Assembly (NCBI RefSeq): GCF_020991275.1
Contig: NZ_JAJLQY010000004.1
Location: forward strand, 489,839 to 553,838
Source of the DNA: Actinocorallia sp. API 0066
GTDB lineage: Bacteria > Actinomycetota > Actinomycetes > Streptosporangiales > Streptosporangiaceae
Direction of reading: 5' to 3'
Length of the DNA: 64,000 nt
In this document: one piece after another, positions 1-8,341 of the stretch
Layout of the letters: each line of letters starts with the position of its first letter
How positions within the stretch are numbered: the stretch's first letter is position 1
Translations under genes and position numbers: made by a program
Notes under the pieces: generated by a model
Seen by the model: only the letters and a program-made list of their open reading frames with translations
Told to the model about the DNA's origin: nothing
Database searches by the model: none

Positions 1-143
1 CGGATGAGAAGAACTGTCGGCACAACCCTCACTCTATGCGTCCCCGCCCCTCCCCCGGCGGGGATCCCCGACCGCCGATACCCACAGGATCGTGGCGTCC
101 GGGACTCTGGGCACGGAGCGGGATCTTGCCGGATACTTGCCGG

Positions 144-1112
144 GTGATCGTCGACTCCGCGATATACCGCGACGGGTTCCGGGAGAGCCCCGCCGGGGAC
201 GTCGCCACCGCGCTCGCCTCCGTCCGGGACGACCCGGGGGCGTTCCTGTGGATCGGGCTGCACGACCCGGCGCCCGCCGAGTTCGACGAGGTGGCGCGGG
301 AACTGCGGCTGCACCCCCTGGCCATCGAGGACGCCACCGAGGGCGACCAGCGGCCCAAGCTCGAACAGTACGACGACGCGTTCTTCATGGTCGTGAAGAC
401 CGTCTCCTACACGCGGCCCACCGAGGTGACGGTCGGCGAGATCATGCTGTTCGTCGGCGCCGACTACGTGGTGACGGTCAGGTACGGCGCGGCCAACCCG
501 CTGAAGGCGGCCCGCGCGAGGCTGGAGGACGATCCGAAGCTCCTGTGCGAGGGTCCGGGAGCCGTCCTGTACACGGTTCTCGATGAGATCGCCGACACCT
601 ACGACGTCGTCGCGCACCAGATCGAAGCCGACATCATGGACCTGGAGCGCCGGATCTTCACCCGCAGGGGCGGCGACCACACCGAGGACATCTACACGCT
701 CAAACGCGAGATGCTCGAGTTCCGCACCGCCGAGGACCCGCTCCTGCCCGTCATGCAGGAGCTCGTCAAGGGCAGGGTGCGGCTGTGCGCGGACCTCGCC
801 GACAGGTTCCGCGACGTGCAGGACCACCTGCTGCGGATGGACCAGCAGGTCGACGCGCACAACGAGCTCATCACCAGCGTGCTCACCGCGCACCTGGCGC
901 TGCTCGGCAGGCAGCAGAACGAGGACGTCCGGAAGATCTCGGCGTGGGCGGCGATCCTGGCGCTGCCGACGATGATCGCCGGGATCTACGGCATGAACTT
1001 CGAGCACATGCCGGAGCTGGAGTGGAGGTTCGGGTACCCGCTGGCCGTCGCCGTCATGGTCGGCGCGTGCTTCCTCCTGCACCGCAGGTTCAAGCGCAGC
1101 GGCTGGCTGTAG
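144..1112 (+). CDS. corA: CorA-family Mg2+/Co2+ transport protein
   Basis: Divalent metal channel of the inner membrane. The last 60 residues hold the family signature: a first membrane helix ending in GMN (about residues 283-285), then a short loop and a second helix (AVAVMVGACFLL) followed by a basic tail. The rest is the acidic cytoplasmic domain with long helices. I chose the GTG at 144 because it gives 322 residues, the usual CorA length. An upstream in-frame ATG at 36 would add a proline/arginine-rich stretch with no family likeness. No clear ribosome site precedes either start. The gene is convergent with the SDR that follows, 4 bases away. Confidence 0.88.
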   Translation: MIVDSAIYRDGFRESPAGDVATALASVRDDPGAFLWIGLHDPAPAEFDEVARELRLHPLAIEDATEGDQRPKLEQYDDAFFMVVKTVSYTRPTEVTVGEIMLFVGADYVVTVRYGAANPLKAARARLEDDPKLLCEGPGAVLYTVLDEIADTYDVVAHQIEADIMDLERRIFTRRGGDHTEDIYTLKREMLEFRTAEDPLLPVMQELVKGRVRLCADLADRFRDVQDHLLRMDQQVDAHNELITSVLTAHLALLGRQQNEDVRKISAWAAILALPTMIAGIYGMNFEHMPELEWRFGYPLAVAVMVGACFLLHRRFKRSGWL

Positions 1113-1116
1113 CGGC

Positions 1117-1902
1117 TCACATCGGCGCGGGGCGGCGCGGGTGCACGATCGCGTCCGTGCCGCCGTCGGCGACCACGACGGAGCCGACGAGCAGCGACGC
1201 CGCGTCCGACAGCAGGAACGCGACGAGCGCGGCGACCTCCTCGGGCCTGCCGGGACGGCCGAGGGCGGTCGGGTAGGCGTCGGCGAACACGCCGAGCACG
1301 GGGTCGGCGCGCAGCGCGTCGGTCATGGCGGTGGCGATGAGGCCGGGCGCGACCGCGTTCAGCCGGACGCCCGCGCCGATCCACCGCGCGGTGACGGCCT
1401 CGCGGCGCAGCCAGTACGCCAGGGCGGCCTTGGTCGCCGGGTAGACCTGGACGGCGTCCACACCTTCGACGGCGGCCCGTGCGGCGTCCTCGTCGCCGTC
1501 CAGGCACGCCCGCGCGACGTCCACGGGCCAGCCCGGCTGGCAGGTGACGGAGTTGGACGACAGCAGCACCACCGACGCGCCGCCCGCCGCCGCGAGTTCC
1601 GAGCGCAGCCCCTCGACGAGCCCGACCGCGCCGAAGTGGTTGACGGACACGACGAGCGCCGGGTCCACGCCGGTGAGGCCCGCGACGCCCGCGCACGGGA
1701 CGAGGCCGTGCACGACGCCCGTCCGCGCCCGCACGCCCGCGACGGCGGCGGCGCGGCCCTCGGGCGTCGCCAGGTCCGCGACGACGTCGGCGTCGCGCAG
1801 GTCCACGGTGATGACGGTGTCGCCGTCCGCGCGCAGCCGGGCGGTGGTCGCCGCGCCGATGCCGGACGCCGCGCCGCTCACCACCACCGTGCGCGCGCTC
1901 AC
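1117..1902 (-). CDS. SDR oxidoreductase, 3-alpha-hydroxysteroid dehydrogenase/carbonyl reductase-like
   Basis: Short-chain dehydrogenase of 261 residues using NAD(P). The N terminus has the SGAASGIG nucleotide-binding loop, an acidic residue after beta-2 (VDLRDADVV) favouring NAD, and the YPATK catalytic pair after a serine-rich strand. The spacing of GDEDAARA before the catalytic Tyr and the DGGTDAIVHP ending match the 3-alpha-HSD/carbonyl reductase branch better than FabG-type enzymes; this is from memory of the family. The GTG start overlaps the stop of the upstream membrane-protein gene in a GTGA, so the two are translationally coupled. Substrate unknown. Confidence 0.85.
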   Translation of the reverse strand: MSARTVVVSGAASGIGAATTARLRADGDTVITVDLRDADVVADLATPEGRAAAVAGVRARTGVVHGLVPCAGVAGLTGVDPALVVSVNHFGAVGLVEGLRSELAAAGGASVVLLSSNSVTCQPGWPVDVARACLDGDEDAARAAVEGVDAVQVYPATKAALAYWLRREAVTARWIGAGVRLNAVAPGLIATAMTDALRADPVLGVFADAYPTALGRPGRPEEVAALVAFLLSDAASLLVGSVVVADGGTDAIVHPRRPAPM

Positions 1903-2456
1903 TCGGCGACCAGCCGGGGCTCGTAGGGCGCCAGCAGCGCGGGCCACAGATAGGCGGCGGCGTCCGGGCCGAGCCGGGTACGGATCCGTTCGATCGTGCC
2001 GCGCGTCGGCAGCGCCAGCGTCACCACGAGCGGGTAGCCGCACACGAACGCGAGCGCCATCGGCGCGAAGGAGTCGGCGGCCATCGCGAGCGGCAGCCCG
2101 GCCAGCACGACGCCCTCGGTGAGCGCGAACCGCAGGAACAGGGCGCCGCGGAACGCCTCCGACACCCGCTGCGCCGCGCGTCGCGGGTCGTGGGTCGGCG
2201 GGAGCGGCAGCGGGAGGCGCGCGGCGAGCCACAGCGCGACGAGCGCGAGGACGGGCACCGCGGCGGCCGACCACAGCGGCGGCGTGTCCAGCGTGTGCGT
2301 CTCGATCCTGATGATGAACGGCGACAGCGCGAGCACCACCACCGGCACCGCGCTGAGCAGGAGGAACGACCGGCGCAGGCGTCCGAGCATGGACGGTGTG
2401 CGCAACGAGGCGAGGTACCCCGGGTCGTCCTGCGGGCCGACGGTGTGATCAACCAC
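1899..2456 (-). CDS. Multi-pass membrane protein of unknown function
   Basis: About 185 residues with at least four hydrophobic stretches: LLLSAVPVVVLALSPFII near the N terminus, AAAVPVLALVALWLAA, GVVLAGLPLAMAA and LAFVCGYPLVVTLALP. I recognise no family motif. I placed the start at the GTG at 2456 (VVDHTVGP), because the codons upstream of it encode a cysteine/arginine-rich stretch unlike a membrane-protein N terminus. A start at the ATG preceding LGRLRRSF is also possible. It is the first gene of a two-gene unit with the SDR downstream (4-base overlap), which suggests a linked role but does not define one. Confidence 0.7.
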   Translation of the reverse strand: MVDHTVGPQDDPGYLASLRTPSMLGRLRRSFLLLSAVPVVVLALSPFIIRIETHTLDTPPLWSAAAVPVLALVALWLAARLPLPLPPTHDPRRAAQRVSEAFRGALFLRFALTEGVVLAGLPLAMAADSFAPMALAFVCGYPLVVTLALPTRGTIERIRTRLGPDAAAYLWPALLAPYEPRLVAE

Positions 2457-2582
2457 AGCCGAAGGGTAGCCTGTGACGGGCGATACCGACAGACACCGGG
2501 CGCAACGGACACGCGGGCCCGAGGTGCGCACGGGCACACTCCCCCCGTCGGTGTCAGCGGGACGCTATAGCCTTGAGGACTC

Positions 2583-3521
2583 ATGGAGCATCGTCAGCTG
2601 GGCCGCAGCGGGCTCATGGTGTCCCGCCTGGGGCTCGGCACCATGACGTGGGGCGAGGGCACCGACCCCACCGAGGCGGCCGGGCAGCTCAGGGCGTTCG
2701 TCGCCGCGGGCGGCACCCTCGTCGACACCGCCGACGTGTACTGCGACGGGCGCAGCGAGCAGATCCTCGGCAGCCTCCTCGGCTCCGTCGTGGACCGCCA
2801 CGAACTCGTCCTGGCCACCAAGGCCGGGCTCACCCCGCACGGCTACGACTCCTCGCGCCGCCACCTGCTGTCCGCGCTCGACCGCTCGCTGGACCGGCTC
2901 GGCGTCGACAACGTCGACCTGTGGCAGGTGCACGCGCACGACCCCAACACCCCGTACGAGGAGACGCTCGCCGCGCTCGACGAGGCGGTCTCCTCCGGGC
3001 GCACCCGGTACGTCGGCGTGTCCAACTACAACGGCTGGCAGCTCGCGACCGCCGCGACGTGGCAGCGGTCCTGGCCGACGCGCTGCCCCATCGTGTCCGA
3101 CCAGGTGGAGTACTCGCTGCTCCAGCGCGACCCCGAACGCGAGGTGCTGCCCGCCGCGCTCGCCTGCGGCACGTCCGTCCTCGCGTGGTCGCCGCTCGGC
3201 CGCGGCGTGCTGACGGGCAAGTACCGGCTCGCGATCCCGGTGGACTCCCGCGCGGCGCGCGACCGTCTGGAGGACTTCGTGGCACCGTATCTCGGCGAGC
3301 AGAGCGCCCGGATCGTCGAGTCCGTCGCCACCGCCGCCGATGGGCTCGGGACCACCGCGCTCGCGGTGGCGCTGGCCTGGGTCCGCGACCAGCCGGGCGT
3401 CGCCGCACCGCTCGTCGGCGCCCGCACCACCGTCCAGCTGAAAGCCGCGCTGGCCGCCGACGACCTGACCCTGCCCGACGAGATCCGCGACGCCCTGGAC
3501 GACGTATCCGATGTCCTCTGA
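2583..3521 (+). CDS. Aldo/keto reductase
   Basis: NADPH-dependent (beta/alpha)8 reductase of 312 residues. The catalytic tetrad is visible: D48 and Y53 in VDTADVY, K80 in LATKAG and H117 in QVHAHD. The C-terminal cofactor region reads PLVGARTTVQL. Length is normal for the family (AKR11/12-like, related to YhdN and potassium-channel beta subunits). The ATG directly follows an upstream spacer that separates it from the divergent membrane-protein gene. Its 3' end overlaps the next gene by 11 bases, so both are likely cotranscribed. Substrate cannot be told from sequence. Confidence 0.9.
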   Translation: MEHRQLGRSGLMVSRLGLGTMTWGEGTDPTEAAGQLRAFVAAGGTLVDTADVYCDGRSEQILGSLLGSVVDRHELVLATKAGLTPHGYDSSRRHLLSALDRSLDRLGVDNVDLWQVHAHDPNTPYEETLAALDEAVSSGRTRYVGVSNYNGWQLATAATWQRSWPTRCPIVSDQVEYSLLQRDPEREVLPAALACGTSVLAWSPLGRGVLTGKYRLAIPVDSRAARDRLEDFVAPYLGEQSARIVESVATAADGLGTTALAVALAWVRDQPGVAAPLVGARTTVQLKAALAADDLTLPDEIRDALDDVSDVL

Positions 3522-5091
3522 CCTGCTCGGCCTGCCCGAGGCCCTCGCCGACCGCGCCCACGCCCACCTGGGCGGCGACGCCGCCGCGCTGCTGCGCGGC
3601 GACCCGTGGGAACTGCTGCGGGTGCCGGGCGTCACGCCCGCGCAGGCCGACGCGTTCGCCCGCGACGTCCTCACCGACCCCGACCCGCAGGACCCGCGGC
3701 GCGGCCGCGCGCTCGTCGCGCACCTGCTCGCCGAGGCGGCCCGGCGCGGCGACACCGCGCTTCCCGGCGCCGAGGTGGTGGCGGCGCTGCGCGGGCTGCG
3801 GATCGCCGACCCGTTCGCGGCGGTGAACGCGGCGCTCGACGAGGCGCGCGTCATGCTGTTCCTGGAGGAGCCGGATGTTCCGGACGACGCCGAGGAGCTG
3901 CCCGACCCGGAGGAGTGGCTGGCGCTCGCGCGGTACGGGCTGGCCGAGGAGACCGTCGCGGAGGGCGTCCAGCGGCTGTCGGCGACAGCCCCGCCGTTGG
4001 AGGCTTCGGCCGACGGGGAGGCGGCGCGGCAGGCGCTGTTCCACGGCGTCAGCGTCGTCACCGGGCCGCCCGACGGGGTGCTGGCGGAGCTCGCCGCGAC
4101 CGGGGTGCCGCTCGCCGTCGCCGCCGTCACCGCGACGGCCGCCGCCGAGTATCCGGGCGCGGTGAGCCTGCACCGGCTCCTGGAGGCCCGTGAGGGCCAC
4201 GGAGGGCTCGGCTACGCGCGCGGGGAGCAGTGGCCCCTGGACGCGGCGCTCGTGGCCGTGGTGGGCGCTGAGGCGCTCGACGTGGAGGCCGCAGCCGCGC
4301 TGGTCGAGGCGTGCCCGGACGGGGCGCATCTTGTGCTGTTCGGGGATGTCGATGGGCTCGCTTCGTTGCGGCCCGGTCGGGTGCTGGCGGATCTCGTCGC
4401 TTCGGGCGCGGTGCCGGTGACGGCCGTCGCGCCCTCGTCGGGGCCGCTTTCCGAGCTCGTGTCGGGGGTGCGGGGCGGGGGGCTGCCCGTGGTGGCCGCG
4501 CCGGACCGGGAGGTCGTCGTGGTGCCCGTCAAGGACGGCGCCGAGGCGGCGCACCGGGCCGGGCAACTGCTGACGGACTCGATTCCCCGGGCGCTCGGGA
4601 TTCCTTCCGACTCGGTGCAGGTGCTCACCCCTGGGCTGGCCGGGACGGCGGCGTTCAACGCCTCGTTGAAGGCGGTCGTCAACCCTGGCGCCGGCGTGTG
4701 CGGCGGGTTCGACGTCGGGGACAGGGTGCTGGTGGCGGTGCCGCTGGAAGGCGCGCCCGCCGGCGAGACGGGCACCGTGACGGAGGCAGACGCTTCCGGG
4801 CTGACCGTGGCGTTCGTCGACGGGAAGGTCCGGGTGCCGCGCGCTCTCGTCGCCCGGCTGCGGCACGGATGGGCGATCCCGGTGCAGCAGGCGGCCGGTA
4901 CGCGGTGGCCCGCTGTCGTCGCCGTCTTCCCCTCGGCGTCGGGGCTGTCGGGCGCGCTGCTGCTCACCGCGTTGACGCGGGCGCGGACGCACCTGTCGAT
5001 CGTGACGGCCGCCGGGCCGGGGCTCACGCGGGCCGCCGCCGACCGGACGCCGCCCGCCCGCCGCACCCGCCTCGTCGGCCTCCTCACCTGA
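3511..5091 (+). CDS. RecD2-like SF1B helicase homologue with lost ATPase motifs
   Basis: 526 residues laid out like the C-terminal half of RecD2: a helix-hairpin-helix segment (LLRVPGVTPAQADAF, about 36-50), then a RecA-like core and an SH3-like insert (GDRVLVAVPLEG...). Motif III-like HLVLFGDVDGLASLRPGRVL (273-292) and motif VI-like LTRARTHLSIV (about 488-498) align clearly with RecD. The ATP-binding parts do not: the Walker A position reads VVTGPPDGVL (182-191), without GKT, and the Walker B/DEAS position reads VAVVGAEALD (249-258). A helicase activity is therefore unlikely. It could be a DNA- or partner-binding pseudoenzyme. It starts inside the end of the aldo/keto reductase gene (11-base overlap). 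Confidence 0.75.
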   Translation: MSSDLLGLPEALADRAHAHLGGDAAALLRGDPWELLRVPGVTPAQADAFARDVLTDPDPQDPRRGRALVAHLLAEAARRGDTALPGAEVVAALRGLRIADPFAAVNAALDEARVMLFLEEPDVPDDAEELPDPEEWLALARYGLAEETVAEGVQRLSATAPPLEASADGEAARQALFHGVSVVTGPPDGVLAELAATGVPLAVAAVTATAAAEYPGAVSLHRLLEAREGHGGLGYARGEQWPLDAALVAVVGAEALDVEAAAALVEACPDGAHLVLFGDVDGLASLRPGRVLADLVASGAVPVTAVAPSSGPLSELVSGVRGGGLPVVAAPDREVVVVPVKDGAEAAHRAGQLLTDSIPRALGIPSDSVQVLTPGLAGTAAFNASLKAVVNPGAGVCGGFDVGDRVLVAVPLEGAPAGETGTVTEADASGLTVAFVDGKVRVPRALVARLRHGWAIPVQQAAGTRWPAVVAVFPSASGLSGALLLTALTRARTHLSIVTAAGPGLTRAAADRTPPARRTRLVGLLT

Positions 5092-5251
5092 CGGGCCGTC
5101 CGCTGAGCCCGGCGGGGCCGGCGGGGTCGGCGGGTACCCGCGACAGAATCCGATTCGTTTTCTTGTTGCGCATACGTGACTTGGGCGCCGTCGATCCGTT
5201 AAATAAGGCGAAAGGGATCACTTTCTCCCACCCCGCCCCCCGAGGAGGAGC

Positions 5252-5866
5252 ATGCACCCCGGACGACGTCCCTCCCGCCGTCTCGGCGCCGCGACCGTCC
5301 TTGTCTCGACAGGTGCCCTGCTCGTACTGTCGGCCACCCCCGCCGCCGCCGACGAGAAGGGCTGCGTCAAGGGCGTCGACCCCAAGACGACGATCGAGAA
5401 CATCACCTGCCAGTGGAACAACAACGTCGAGCACATCAAAGACCAACTCGACACCCTCCAGGGCAAACCCCCCAAGGAGGAGCCCAAGCCGAAGCCCTCC
5501 CCCAGCATCAACAAGGGCAAAGCCGAAGAGCCCAAGCCCAAACCCAAAAAGCCCAAACCCGCCCCCCCGGCCCCTCCAACCCCCGCCTCCTCCCGAGTCC
5601 CCCTCCCCCAGTCCGCCTACACCGCCCCCCTCCCCGCCCCCACCACCCCCGACATCCTCCCCGAACCCCAGGTAGCCGAAGCCCCCACCACCACCCTGGC
5701 CCTCCCCCCCACCCACATCATCTCCCCCGCCTCCGCCACCACCCCCGCAGGCAACCCCACCCAGGCCCTCTGGACCGCCGCCGCCACCGCCGCCGTCACC
5801 ACCCTCGTCATGGCCCACTTCACCATCCTGGGCGCCCACCTCCGCCGCCCCACCCCCCACCGCTGA
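5252..5866 (+). CDS. Secreted or wall-anchored Lys/Pro-rich protein
   Basis: 204 residues preceded by a strong ribosome site (GAGGAGGAGC, 2 bases before ATG). An Arg-rich n-region, a hydrophobic core (TVLVSTGALLVLSAT) and PAAADE form a Sec signal peptide with cleavage near residue 34. The mature part starts with a short region holding two cysteines (GCVKG, ITCQW), continues as a low-complexity KPKP/PPAP stalk, and ends with a hydrophobic segment (AAATAAVTTLVMAHFTILGA) and basic tail. That layout suits a protein that spans the cell wall and is held in the membrane. No enzyme domain is visible. The proline codons make the opposite strand read as a false glycine-rich ORF. Confidence 0.8.
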   Translation: MHPGRRPSRRLGAATVLVSTGALLVLSATPAAADEKGCVKGVDPKTTIENITCQWNNNVEHIKDQLDTLQGKPPKEEPKPKPSPSINKGKAEEPKPKPKKPKPAPPAPPTPASSRVPLPQSAYTAPLPAPTTPDILPEPQVAEAPTTTLALPPTHIISPASATTPAGNPTQALWTAAATAAVTTLVMAHFTILGAHLRRPTPHR

Positions 5867-5991
5867 CCCACCCGCCCCACACCCCCGACCCACCAGCCCA
5901 GCCCAGGCCCCAGCCGCCGGAGAGGCCGCGCAACACCCACAGATAAGGGCCCGGCCACGACACCCCGGGCCCACTCACCACCCATCGCGTG

Positions 5992-6744
5992 CTAGGTCAG
6001 TGGGTATTCGCCTGATAGCTCACGACCAGGACCGAGGTAGTCCCGCGCGTACTCGGTGACGTCGCCGTGCTGGTCCCAGTAGTAGTTCGTCATGGTCAGC
6101 ACGACGTCACCCTCACCCACACCGAGGACCGGCGCCACCTCGCCCGGCACCGCCTCAACGGACACCACGTCGCGGCGGTGGACCGCGCGGCGTTCCGTCC
6201 GTTCCTCGATGAGACCGAATGTCATCTTCGGCAGGGGATCCGTGGAGACGAGCTCCGGCGCGGCGGCCGCCAGTTCCCCGGGCAGCCACGAGGTCGAGAC
6301 GGCCACCACGCCCTCGTCGTCCCGGTAGACACGCTCGCGCCGGATGACCGGCGTGCCCTCTTCGACGCCGAGGGCTTCGGCCACACCGGCCGGAGCCGGA
6401 ACCAGTGACGCGCCGAGGATCTCCACCCGCTCACCGGCCCGGTAGCCGCTGCCCGTGGCACGCAGAAGCTGAAGCCGGTCAGGCCCGGTCGTCTGCCGCG
6501 CCGCGAGGGTCACGAAACTCCCCTGGGACGTGGACCTGACGAGCCCTTCACTCTGAAGCAGCTTCAGCGCCTTCGCCGCGGTCGCCGTAGCCACCGTCCA
6601 GTCCTGCGAAAGCCTGGCGACGGAAGGCAACTGCCGCCCCTCCTCCAGCCGCCCTTCCAGGATCGCCTTCCGATAATGATCGGCGATCTGCAGATAGGGC
6701 GGCCGACTCCGCTCAATCCGAGGCGACACCACACTCCCCCTCAT
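5992..6744 (-). CDS. GntR-family transcriptional regulator, HutC/UTRA type
   Basis: 250 residues: an N-terminal winged helix (YLQIADHYRKAILEG..LPSVARLSQDW..ATAAKALKLLQSEGLV) and a C-terminal UTRA effector-binding domain (ERVYRDDEGVVAVSTSWLP). It is divergent from the sugar-nucleotide operon that starts at 6909, and ACTAGC-containing repeats lie between them, so it is probably the repressor of that operon and of itself. The ATG at 6744 has no good ribosome site. GTG codons at 6732 and 6729 follow AGGGGGAG very closely and may be the real start, which would place one ACTAGC site in the untranslated leader. Confidence 0.88.
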   Translation of the reverse strand: MRGSVVSPRIERSRPPYLQIADHYRKAILEGRLEEGRQLPSVARLSQDWTVATATAAKALKLLQSEGLVRSTSQGSFVTLAARQTTGPDRLQLLRATGSGYRAGERVEILGASLVPAPAGVAEALGVEEGTPVIRRERVYRDDEGVVAVSTSWLPGELAAAAPELVSTDPLPKMTFGLIEERTERRAVHRRDVVSVEAVPGEVAPVLGVGEGDVVLTMTNYYWDQHGDVTEYARDYLGPGRELSGEYPLT

Positions 6745-6787
6745 CTACTAGCTCACATCCACCCTACCCAGAAATCCCCCGTTGCCA

Positions 6788-6828
6788 ACGCATACTAGCA
6801 TGCGTAGAGTGTTGCATACTAGCTCGCG
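6788..6828. promoter_or_regulatory. Probable GntR operators (ACTAGC repeats) in the divergent promoter
   Basis: GCATACTAGC occurs twice, at 6790-6799 and 6814-6823, 24 bases apart. The first copy lies inside an inverted repeat, ACGCAT-ACTAGC-ATGCGT (6788-6805). A related CTACTAGCTCAC sits at 6745-6756 over the regulator start, and ACTAGTACG occurs at 6841-6849. The repeats lie between the gntR gene and the operon, which fits binding by a GntR dimer. The assignment is an inference from position and symmetry. Confidence 0.6.
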
Positions 6829-6908
6829 GCCCGCCAGCGGACTAGTACGCCGAGTCGAGCGGGAATCGCTTCCCATCAGGGCATCGCGTCGATCTTCAGG
6901 AGGTTCAC

Positions 6909-7283
6909 ATGCAGGCCGACAACGCTGGCGGGAGGTTGCGCCCCGCGAACGCGAACCGTCCCGCCACCGTGTCGGGGCAGGAGGCTCAGGAGGCCGTGCG
7001 CCACCTGCAGTCCCTCGCCGACACGCTGAGTTCCTGCGGACTCCACACCCACGCCGAGTTCGTCGGCGAGCTTCCGACCCTCGTCGTCGCCAACCCCCGC
7101 AGCCCCGCCGCGGCGACGCTCTCCGGCGTCGCGCTCAACGAACGGATCTCCGCCAAGCGGCGAAACGGCTTCTGGACCTGGTGCTGGTCATGGGGCGACG
7201 AGGTCGCGCCCATCACCGAACCCGCGAAGGCCGCCGACCGTATCTGCCACGTACTGCACATGCCCACCCCGGATGAGACGTGA
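6909..7283 (+). CDS. Small protein of unknown function, first gene of the GntR-linked operon
   Basis: 124 residues with an excellent ribosome site (AGGAGGTTCAC before ATG). The first 25 residues are low-complexity. The rest looks folded, with a helical segment (EAVRHLQSLADTLSSCGLH) and a Trp-rich strand, GFWTWCWSWGDEVAPI. No signal peptide and no recognised domain. Its stop lies 11 bases before the epimerase start. Its position at the head of a sugar-nucleotide operon suggests an accessory or regulatory role, but nothing in the sequence shows one. Confidence 0.75.
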   Translation: MQADNAGGRLRPANANRPATVSGQEAQEAVRHLQSLADTLSSCGLHTHAEFVGELPTLVVANPRSPAAATLSGVALNERISAKRRNGFWTWCWSWGDEVAPITEPAKAADRICHVLHMPTPDET

Positions 7284-7294
7284 AGGAGGGCATT

Positions 7295-8314
7295 GTGCCT
7301 CTGGATGAGCTGGCGGGTGCTCGGGTGCTGGTCACCGGTGCGGGAGGGCTGATCGGGTCGCGTCTGACGGCGCGGCTTCGGCAGGTCGGTGCGTTCCCGG
7401 TGTCGGTCTGCAAGTTCGACGCCTACCCGATCGCGGTCTACCTCGAACACTTCGGAATCTCGACCGACGACCACGACTTCCACGTAGGGGACGTCGCGGA
7501 GCCGGGGCTGGTCCGGCGGGTGATGCGTGGCTGCGACTACGTGATCCACGCCGCCGCGCTGGCGGACGTGGCCGCATGCACGAGGCGGCCCTTCGACGCG
7601 ATCAAGACGAACATCGTCGGCACACAACGAGTGCTGGAGGCCGCTGCCGCGACGGAGACCGTACGGCGTGTCGTGTTCGTGTCGTCGGCCAGCGTCTACG
7701 GGAACCGGACCGCGCCGTCAGGAGAATTCTCCGAAGAGGCCGCGCTCGCGCCGCTGTCGGTATATGGCTCAAGCAAAGCGTGGGGCGAGTTCCAGACGGC
7801 CGCCGTGCTCGCTGAGGCGGGCCTCTCGCACACGATCGTGCGCTACTTCTCTGTCTACGGCGAGCCGCAGACGGTCAAGGAGAACTCCCACTCCTGGGTC
7901 GTCGCCTGGTTCTGCATGCGGGCCTCCCTCGGACTGCCGCTCCAACTCAACGGAGGCGGCCACCAGGTACGCGACTTCGTGCATGTAGACGACATCGCCG
8001 TGGGCACCTTGCGGGCATTGATCGCGCCAGCCGCCCACAACCAGACGATCAACATCGGTAGCGGGCGCGGGACCACGATCCGGGAAATCGCCGATCTCGT
8101 CCGTCTCCACTATCCGGATGTCCCGTTCGCCCACACGCCGCTCCCGCCCGGCGACCCTCTCGGCGGGTTCGCCTCGACGCGGCGTATGGCCGACCTCCTG
8201 GAATGGCGGCCCGAGGTCACCGTCGCCTCGGGGGTGGCGCGCTACGCCGCGTGGCTCGGCACCCATCCAGCTGCCATCCCGGCATGGCTGAGCGAGCCAG
8301 TTCCACACCGCTGA
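7295..8314 (+). CDS. NAD-dependent epimerase/dehydratase (extended SDR) 1
   Basis: 339 residues of the sugar-nucleotide epimerase/dehydratase family. It has the Rossmann loop VTGAGGLIGS at the N terminus, VSSASVYG with the catalytic Ser, and YGSSK as the catalytic Tyr-Lys pair. The late VRDFVHVDD..NIGSG..TTIREIAD segment is typical of GalE/RmlB-like enzymes. I chose the GTG at 7295 because AAGGAGGG precedes it at good spacing; the earlier GTG at 7280 lies upstream of that ribosome site. Second gene of the operon. The exact NDP-sugar is not predictable. Confidence 0.88.
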   Translation: MPLDELAGARVLVTGAGGLIGSRLTARLRQVGAFPVSVCKFDAYPIAVYLEHFGISTDDHDFHVGDVAEPGLVRRVMRGCDYVIHAAALADVAACTRRPFDAIKTNIVGTQRVLEAAAATETVRRVVFVSSASVYGNRTAPSGEFSEEAALAPLSVYGSSKAWGEFQTAAVLAEAGLSHTIVRYFSVYGEPQTVKENSHSWVVAWFCMRASLGLPLQLNGGGHQVRDFVHVDDIAVGTLRALIAPAAHNQTINIGSGRGTTIREIADLVRLHYPDVPFAHTPLPPGDPLGGFASTRRMADLLEWRPEVTVASGVARYAAWLGTHPAAIPAWLSEPVPHR

Positions 8315-8341
8315 GCTCTCAACCGACCTAGGAGGCCGCCA

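Noticed and set aside
2830..4992. Very long open frame on the minus strand, opposite the aldo/keto reductase and RecD-like genes
   Set aside because: Arg/Pro/Gly-rich composition without motifs, typical of antisense frames in very GC-rich DNA; the plus-strand genes explain the region.
5084..5974. Glycine-rich minus-strand protein
   Set aside because: It is the reverse of proline codons in the Pro/Lys-rich secreted protein; no ribosome site or motif.
7280..7294. GTG at 7280 as start of the first epimerase
   Set aside because: It lies upstream of the AAGGAGGG ribosome site, which fits the GTG at 7295.
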